Part shown: positions 14,634 through 19,150 of the stretch, piece by piece
How positions within the stretch are numbered: position 1 is the first letter of the stretch
How the letters are laid out: each line of letters starts with the position of its first letter
Source: JBFGJY01 sp041576975
GTDB lineage: Bacteria > Pseudomonadota > Gammaproteobacteria > UBA4575
DNA length: 19,150 bases
Direction of reading: 5' to 3'
Assembly (NCBI GenBank): GCA_041576975.1
Contig: JBFGJY010000047.1
Location: 1 to 19,150, forward strand
The notes under the pieces: model-generated
The model's input: the letters and a program-made list of their open reading frames with translations, nothing else
Told to the model about the DNA's origin: nothing
Databases searched by the model: none
Translations under genes and position numbers: made by a program

Positions 14634-15416
14634 ATGCGCATTTTTACATTTAAAAACCTTCGAATTTTTTTACTAGTAATTATTCTCGCGTCTGTTGCGC
14701 TTTATAGCAAAGATCAGCGCATGGTTACACAAGGGTGGTATAAACCACTAAATGTAGTGATTTTTCCAATCAACGCAGATGGGACTCTTGAAGTGAATCG
14801 TTATATTGAAAAAATGACAGAAGAAAATTTTGCTTCTATAGATGCATTCATACAACGTGAAAGTAAAAAATATGACGTCACCACTTCAACCCCAACCAAA
14901 ACCACTTTAGGAAAAACTGTAAAAATTCTTCCTCCAAAACCCCCGGGGGCTGCAGCCAATCCTATTAAAATTGCAATTTGGAGCCTGCAACTACGTTGGT
15001 GGGCGATGCAAAACACGCCTGATGATCATTCCAACAAACATCGAATTCGTATTTTCGTGCTATATCATGAAGCGCAAGACAATAAAGTGTTAGAACATTC
15101 TCTCGGTCTACAAAAAGGTTTGCTTGGTATTGTGCATGCCTTTGCCAGCAATCAACAAACAAAACAAAACAATATCATTATTGCACATGAGCTATTACAC
15201 ACAGTAGGTGCAACGGATAAATATGACCCAGCAGGAAATCCTGTGATCCCTGATGGCTTAGCAGAACCTGAACGCAAGCCAATCTATCCACAAAGACGCG
15301 CTGAGATCATGGCTGGCACAGTTGCCCTATCGACCACAAAATCAAAAATGGCAAGTAGCCTGAAACAAGCAGTGATCGGTACAAAAACAGCACTTGAAAT
15401 CGGCTGGCGCGAATAG
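14634..15416 (+). CDS. Membrane-anchored metzincin-like zinc metalloprotease (predicted)
   Basis: I know no named function. Residues 1-8 are basic and 9-24 are hydrophobic (IRIFLLVIILAS-like), a signal anchor or uncleaved signal peptide that places the rest in the periplasm. A Pro-rich segment (99-105) separates an N-terminal part from the putative catalytic part. The sequence HELLHTVGATD (185-195) fits HExxHxxGxxD, with His185, His189 and Asp195 as zinc ligands and Glu186 as the catalytic base. The segment AEIMAG contains Met226 about 30 residues later, as expected of the Met-turn in metzincins. Asp as third ligand is known from snapalysin-type metzincins. The protein is divergent from the reductase-like gene across 94 bases. 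A hairpin and a TA repeat follow it. Activity and substrate are inferred only. Confidence 0.8.
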   Translation: MRIFTFKNLRIFLLVIILASVALYSKDQRMVTQGWYKPLNVVIFPINADGTLEVNRYIEKMTEENFASIDAFIQRESKKYDVTTSTPTKTTLGKTVKILPPKPPGAAANPIKIAIWSLQLRWWAMQNTPDDHSNKHRIRIFVLYHEAQDNKVLEHSLGLQKGLLGIVHAFASNQQTKQNNIIIAHELLHTVGATDKYDPAGNPVIPDGLAEPERKPIYPQRRAEIMAGTVALSTTKSKMASSLKQAVIGTKTALEIGWRE

Positions 15417-15447
15417 CCGAATCCTGACCCTTGTTTGAGTAGCTAAG

Positions 15448-15467
15448 CACAGCGCGCTGTTGCTGTG
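15448..15467 (+). terminator. Hairpin after the metzincin-like gene
   Basis: CACAGC (15448-15453) pairs with GCTGTG (15462-15467) around an eight-base loop and is followed by AAATCTTTATA. A competing structure is the perfect 12-base palindrome ACAGCGCGCTGT at 15449-15460. The position 31 bases after a stop codon and the AT-rich trailer suggest a transcription terminator, although the T-run is poor. Confidence 0.4.
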
Positions 15468-15474
15468 AAATCTT

Positions 15475-15498
15475 TATATATATATATATATATATATT
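15475..15498. repeat. (TA)12 dinucleotide repeat
   Basis: Twelve uninterrupted TA units lie immediately upstream of the phosphoesterase start codon at 15511. Such tracts can change length by replication slippage, melt easily and form cruciforms. Here the tract would sit in the promoter spacer or the leader of the next gene. Confidence 0.95.
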
Positions 15499-15510
15499 AC
15501 AGTTATTGAT

Positions 15511-16068
15511 ATGAGTAAAAAATTAACAGCTTTACAAACAGATTTTTCTAAACATGGCTGCCTAAAAGTCGGTGTTATTTCGGATACGCATGGCAGTATT
15601 AATGTACATGTGCAGAATCATCTCCAGGACTGTGAAGTCATTCTGCATGCGGGCGATATAGGCTCTATCAATGTAATTAATCAATTGAAAAGCATTAGCC
15701 ACAATGTGATTCCAATACGTGGCAACAATGATGTAGCTGCAAAATGGCCTGCACATGAGCATAAAGAATTAAAAATGATCAATGAACTAGCTGAAATTAA
15801 GCTACCTGGTGGGATTATGGTAGTTACACATGGAGATAAATTTAATCCTGTAGCGAGTAGACATAAAAAGCTGAGAGAAAATTTTCCTACTGCAAAAGCA
15901 ATCGTATATGGACACAGTCATCAGCTTGTTTGCGATCAAAGCGATACACCTTGGATACTTAACCCCGGCGCAGCAGGTAAAAATCGTACTAAAGGCGGCG
16001 CATCTTGTTTAGTAGTGCTTACTAGCAAAGACCAGTGGGCAATATCAGAATTTCGTGCAGAATTGTAA
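15511..16068 (+). CDS. YfcE-type metallophosphoesterase
   Basis: A 185-residue calcineurin-like phosphoesterase of the YfcE/MJ0936 group, which hydrolyses phosphodiester or phosphomonoester model substrates with Mn2+ or another divalent metal; the natural substrate is not settled. All metal-site motifs are present in order: D25-x-H27 in ISDTHG, GD with Asp49, GNND (71-74), VTHGD with His107, and GHSH with His135 and His137. NPGAAGKNR near residue 151 is the usual family tail motif. The N-terminal 16 residues before the first strand are a short extension. The ATG lacks a clear ribosome binding site and lies 12 bases after the TA repeat, so expression may depend on the length of that repeat. 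Confidence 0.92.
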   Translation: MSKKLTALQTDFSKHGCLKVGVISDTHGSINVHVQNHLQDCEVILHAGDIGSINVINQLKSISHNVIPIRGNNDVAAKWPAHEHKELKMINELAEIKLPGGIMVVTHGDKFNPVASRHKKLRENFPTAKAIVYGHSHQLVCDQSDTPWILNPGAAGKNRTKGGASCLVVLTSKDQWAISEFRAEL

Positions 16069-16106
16069 GCATAAAAACAATATTCTTATTAAACTCTAAA
16101 TCAAGC

Positions 16107-16119
16107 AGGAAATTTTCCT
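16107..16119. repeat. 13-bp inverted repeat AGGAAATTTTCCT
   Basis: A perfect palindrome around a central T lies in the 129-base gap between the phosphoesterase gene and the convergent DUF3301 gene. It could be part of a weak terminator or a protein site. Otherwise I see nothing in this gap. Confidence 0.3.
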
Positions 16120-16197
16120 TCGCCAACAAAATTAATTAGGTAACTCACATTACGTAGGACAATTCACACCACAACCACACAAAACAAATAGATTTAG

Positions 16198-16530
16198 CTA
16201 TGCAGGAACTTTTGCTTCGATAATTTCGCCATCGGGATGTAATAAAGAAAGATATTCAACATGGCCATTGGCAACTACGGCTACTCCGTCATGTCGATCT
16301 GCCCCGCCTATACTAAATTCAAATGCATAGAATCTTCGTATACACAGCTTATTAGTAGCCGTTTTTCCAAGCCGAAACCTTGCAACATGTACTGACTGAT
16401 CTAAAAACTGTACGCCATGTTGTTCACAAAGATGGTGGCAGCGTTTTAGCGTTAACTCACGACTGCGTAAACTATCTTGCCAATACCAAACAGCGGCAAG
16501 AATTGCGAGTAGTGCTAACCAAATTTCCAA
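16198..16530 (-). CDS. DUF3301 family protein
   Basis: A 110-residue member of a proteobacterial family of unknown function (DUF3301). Residues 1-17 form one hydrophobic helix (EIWLALLAILAAVWYW), followed by the family block WQDSLRSRELTLKRCHHLCEQHGVQ, LLDQ/FLDQ-type VQFLDQSV, RRFYAFEFS and a final HVEYLSL. It is therefore probably a small inner-membrane protein with a soluble beta-rich tail. The start codon is TTG at 16530, with an in-frame TAA two codons upstream, so no longer version is possible. No ribosome binding site is visible. It lies 31 bases downstream of adk and is probably co-transcribed with it. Confidence 0.85.
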   Translation of the reverse strand: MEIWLALLAILAAVWYWQDSLRSRELTLKRCHHLCEQHGVQFLDQSVHVARFRLGKTATNKLCIRRFYAFEFSIGGADRHDGVAVVANGHVEYLSLLHPDGEIIEAKVPA

Positions 16531-16561
16531 TGGTTATTCAACAAAATAAACATGTTACACA

Positions 16562-17215
16562 CTAAGCTAATGCAGTAAAAATTTGATTGCGAATTTCTTC
16601 AACTTTACCTATGCCATTAATTTTAATGTACTTTGGCGCCATCGAATCTCCACTTGCTGCCCAATTGGAATAATACTCAATAAGTGGCTCGGTTTGTTCG
16701 TGATACACTTTCAATCGTTCGCGTACGGTTTCCTCTTGATCATCATTGCGCTGAATCAACTCTTCACCGGTTTCATCATCTTTACCTTCTACTTTAGGTG
16801 GATTAAAAATCACATGATAGGTACGACCCGAAGCCAAATGCACACGACGCCCACTCATGCGTTTGATGATCTCCTCATCATCAACATCTATTTCGACTAC
16901 TGAATCGATTGCTACGCCTTGATTTTTTAGGCTCTCGGCTTGAGCGATAGTGCGCGGAAAACCATCAAATAAAAATCCATTTGTACAATCGTCTTTGGCA
17001 ATGCGATCTTTTACCAAACCAAGAATGATTTCATCAGACACCAGGCCACCCGACTCCATCACTTCCTTAGCTTGTAATCCAAGTGGTGTGCCTTCTTTAA
17101 CTGCGGCACGTAGCATATCGCCAGTTGATATTTGTGGAATATTGTATTTTTCTTTAATGTAATTAGCCTGAGTACCTTTACCAGCACCAGGGCCGCCTAA
17201 TAAGATGATTCGCAT
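16562..17215 (-). CDS. adk: Adenylate kinase
   Basis: Adenylate kinase interconverts ATP + AMP and 2 ADP in the cytosol. The 217 residues contain the P-loop GGPGAGKGT (7-15), STGDMLRAAV (31-40), the AMP-binding GFLFDGFPRT (about 84-93) and the long LID domain (about 122-160) with GRRVHLASGRTYH and FNPPKVEG. The LID lacks the four zinc-binding cysteines, as is usual in Gammaproteobacteria. The ATG at 17215 is preceded by a strong AAAAGGAG ribosome binding site. It is divergent from the gene for the 124-residue protein and pfp across 112 bases; the pairing of adk with PPi-phosphofructokinase links adenylate balance to a PPi-using glycolytic step. Confidence 0.98.
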   Translation of the reverse strand: MRIILLGGPGAGKGTQANYIKEKYNIPQISTGDMLRAAVKEGTPLGLQAKEVMESGGLVSDEIILGLVKDRIAKDDCTNGFLFDGFPRTIAQAESLKNQGVAIDSVVEIDVDDEEIIKRMSGRRVHLASGRTYHVIFNPPKVEGKDDETGEELIQRNDDQEETVRERLKVYHEQTEPLIEYYSNWAASGDSMAPKYIKINGIGKVEEIRNQIFTALA

Positions 17216-17327
17216 TAATTTGCTCCTTTTGGTTTCAGAATTTGTACACCAGAATTAACGCGACGCCTACTACTCTAATTAGCTAAACTTAAATAAAAAT
17301 ATCAGATAAGCATATAAGAAATGATGC

Positions 17328-17702
17328 ATGACTCAAATACAAGACTACACCGAAGAAGAACGCGCAATAGTACAAAACACCATAGCTAAACGTTGGAACA
17401 AAGAAATGGTTGAATTTCAATTAGCAGATGTAGAAGTACAAATCGACCCAAAAAAACCAAATCTAACCGTATGTCCAGCACTATTTTGGCTGGTTAACGG
17501 TTGTAGCTTTATAATAATCAAATACGGTGAAGCACGTTATAAGTGCAATTTCTTTTATAAAGAACTTGAGCAAATGGGCACGGTAATTGAGGAGTATGAT
17601 GATTTACAACAGTGTATTACCACACTTTTACAAACCCAAGCGGATTTTGAAAGTGTGCGTAGCGGCGCCTTCTCCGATCATACAGATTCTCAAAAACTAT
17701 AA
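17328..17702 (+). CDS. Uncharacterised 124-residue protein upstream of pfp
   Basis: I do not recognise a domain. The N-terminus (TEEERAIVQNTIAKRW) looks helical, followed by strand-like segments EFQLADVEVQID and PNLTVCPALFWLVNGCSFIIIKYG (broken here into two: 45-56 and 57-67), then another helix-rich part. Three cysteines are at 49, 59 and 73, with a fourth at 96. No signal peptide or clear membrane span is present, although residues 50-66 are hydrophobic. It precedes pfp by 39 bases on the same strand and is probably co-transcribed, so a role near PPi-dependent glycolysis is possible. No strong ribosome binding site is visible. Confidence 0.75.
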   Translation: MTQIQDYTEEERAIVQNTIAKRWNKEMVEFQLADVEVQIDPKKPNLTVCPALFWLVNGCSFIIIKYGEARYKCNFFYKELEQMGTVIEEYDDLQQCITTLLQTQADFESVRSGAFSDHTDSQKL

Positions 17703-17741
17703 CTTATAAATAATTATTAACACAAAAAAACGGATAACTAA

Positions 17742-19004
17742 ATGAAAAAACGCAATGCTTTTTACGCACAATCTGGTGGTGTAACGGCTGTAATTAATGC
17801 AACTGCATGTGGAGTTATTGAAACGGCTCGCAAGCATAAAAACAAAATAGGCAAAGTTTATGCCGGCCGTAATGGCATCATCGGTGCACTAACAGAAGAC
17901 TTGATCGATACCACAAAAGAATCTGCGAGTTCGATTGCTGCTTTAAAACACACACCATCCGGAGCGTTTGGTTCTTGCCGCTATAAGTTAAAGAGTCTTG
18001 AAGAAAATCGTGCGCAATATGAGCGACTGATGGAGGTCTTTAAGGCACATAATATTGGTTATTTCTTTTATAACGGTGGTGGAGATTCGCAAGATACATC
18101 GCATAAAGTTTCACAGCTAAGCAAAAAGATGGGTTACCCCATTCAATGTATCGGTATACCAAAAACAGTCGACAATGATCTACCTATTACTGATAGCTGC
18201 CCTGGTTTTGGGTCCGTCGCAAAATATGTTGCGGTGTCCATCAAAGAAGCCGCATTTGATGTGAAATCGATGGCAGAAACTTCAACCAAAGTATTTGTCA
18301 TGGAAGTGATGGGTCGTCATGCCGGCTGGATCGCCGCAGCAAGTGGCTTAGCGGCAGAAAATAAAGGTGATGCACCGCATATCATTTTATTTCCAGAAAT
18401 TGCTTTTGAAAAAAATTTATTTTTAAAACGTGCAAAAGAATGTGTGGAAAAGTATGGCTACTGTGTAATTTGTGTTTCCGAAGGCGCGCGATTTGCTGAT
18501 GGCCAATTTCTTGCCGATGCTGGAGGTACAGATGCGTTTGGACATAAACAGTTAGGTGGTGTTGCGCCGGTAATTGCAAATATGGTTAAAGAGGAACACG
18601 GATATAAATACCACTGGGCGGTTGCCGATTACTTACAACGCGCTGCACGACATATTGCATCTAAAACAGATGTCGATCATGCCTATGCAGTGGGCAAAGC
18701 AGCAGTGCAATTTGCCTTAAAAGGCAAAACTGCAATTATGCCCACAATAGTGCGTACCTCTAACAAACCCTATAAATGGAAAATTGGTAGCACACCGCTT
18801 GCAAAAGTAGCAAATGTAGAAAAAATGATGCCGCGTAATTATATCACTAAGGATGGATTTGGTATTACTGCACGTTGTCGTACTTATCTTGCACCCTTAA
18901 TCAAAGGTGAAGACTATCCACCATACAAGGAGGGCTTACCTAAATATATTCAATTAAAGAATATTCAAGTCCCCAAAATCTTGAAAACAGATTTTACGCT
19001 TTAA
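17742..19004 (+). CDS. pfp: Pyrophosphate-dependent 6-phosphofructokinase
   Basis: PFP reversibly phosphorylates fructose-6-phosphate with PPi instead of ATP, serving both glycolysis and gluconeogenesis in the cytosol. The 420 residues contain NGGGDSQDTS (111-120), where Asp115 occupies the position that is Gly in ATP enzymes. PKTVDNDLP (140-148) has Lys141 where ATP enzymes have Gly. Both changes are the accepted marks of PPi use. EVMGRHAGW (188-196) binds the sugar phosphate. The second residue of the usual GGDDS motif is Gly here (GGGDS). The length fits the family found in methanotrophs and related Gammaproteobacteria. The same enzyme may also act on sedoheptulose-7-phosphate or ribulose-5-phosphate, as shown for methanotroph homologues, but sequence alone does not show it. 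Confidence 0.94.
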   Translation: MKKRNAFYAQSGGVTAVINATACGVIETARKHKNKIGKVYAGRNGIIGALTEDLIDTTKESASSIAALKHTPSGAFGSCRYKLKSLEENRAQYERLMEVFKAHNIGYFFYNGGGDSQDTSHKVSQLSKKMGYPIQCIGIPKTVDNDLPITDSCPGFGSVAKYVAVSIKEAAFDVKSMAETSTKVFVMEVMGRHAGWIAAASGLAAENKGDAPHIILFPEIAFEKNLFLKRAKECVEKYGYCVICVSEGARFADGQFLADAGGTDAFGHKQLGGVAPVIANMVKEEHGYKYHWAVADYLQRAARHIASKTDVDHAYAVGKAAVQFALKGKTAIMPTIVRTSNKPYKWKIGSTPLAKVANVEKMMPRNYITKDGFGITARCRTYLAPLIKGEDYPPYKEGLPKYIQLKNIQVPKILKTDFTL

Positions 19005-19073
19005 ACTTGAATGTCTGCTTTTGACCCAAAGCGGGAATTTAAGGTTTAAGCGAATGAGTTATGTTTCGCTTCG

Positions 19074-19150
19074 ATGAAAATACTAGTTTTCCTTACTTTG
19101 GCAGTGTTGTTTAGCGCTTCATCGACTGTCAGAATCATTTATTCTATGTA
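19074..19150 (+). CDS. Possible start of a gene with hydrophobic N-terminus
   Basis: An open frame begins at the ATG at 19074 and runs out of the window after 25 codons. It reads MKILVFLTLAVLFSASS and then a mixed segment, which resembles a signal peptide or first membrane helix. There is no clear ribosome binding site. No function can be proposed from this fragment, and the frame could be fortuitous. Confidence 0.35.
   Translation, partial: MKILVFLTLAVLFSASSTVRIIYSM

Noticed and set aside
19017..19032. GCTTT-N6-AAAGC stem after pfp as a terminator
   Set aside because: The stem has only five pairs and is followed by GGGAATTT rather than a T-run.

Overview
The window looks like an ordinary chromosomal stretch of a low-GC gammaproteobacterium. 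The evidence is a classical FabA, an E. coli-type TatD, BolA, PepN, TrhO and SseA, a DUF3301 protein and a long-LID adenylate kinase, together with a pyrophosphate-type phosphofructokinase of the kind found in methanotrophs and many autotrophic or sulfur-oxidising Gammaproteobacteria. Genus cannot be assigned by eye. I saw no rRNA, tRNA, IS element, prophage, CRISPR array or integration site. Genes are packed tightly; the two longest gene-free stretches are about 200 bases (138-340 and 11983-12181). Start codons other than ATG are common: GTG for the MerR regulator, fabA and the GGDEF/EAL gene, TTG for abgT, the Nudix gene and the DUF3301 gene.

Layout. (1) 1-1965: the 5' end of a leftward membrane-protein gene (AlkB/desaturase-like N-terminus), a divergent MerR-type regulator with a degenerate cobalamin-binding domain, and fabA. 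(2) 1994-6702: a leftward operon pepN - abgT - double-CDGSH protein, with a 21-base gap and then an ATGA stop/start overlap. (3) 6768-8793: rightward trhO - tatD - bolA. (4) 8790-11982: leftward genes for a GGDEF/EAL protein, a zinc-ribbon Nudix hydrolase and a degenerate receiver-like protein whose stop codon overlaps that of bolA. (5) 12182-14539: a tight leftward operon of a [2Fe-2S] reductase-like protein, an unrecognised cysteine-containing 136-residue protein and sseA. (6) 14634-16068: rightward genes for a membrane-anchored metzincin-like protein and a YfcE-type phosphoesterase, separated by a hairpin and a (TA)12 tract. (7) 16198-17215: leftward adk and a DUF3301 gene. (8) 17328-19150: rightward gene for an unrecognised 124-residue protein, PPi-phosphofructokinase, and the start of one more gene.

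How the genes may work together. The left end joins a regulator to lipid-modifying genes (FabA makes unsaturated fatty acids; the partial gene may be a membrane di-iron enzyme). adk and pfp sit back to back and both concern phosphoryl and pyrophosphate energy balance. The least explained unit is the reductase-like / 136-residue / SseA operon. There an electron-transfer protein with altered FAD and NAD(P) motifs and an uncharacterised protein are translationally linked to a 3-mercaptopyruvate sulfurtransferase, so it is the best candidate for an undescribed sulfur or Fe-S pathway. The membrane-anchored HExxHxxGxxD protein transcribed divergently from it is the second.
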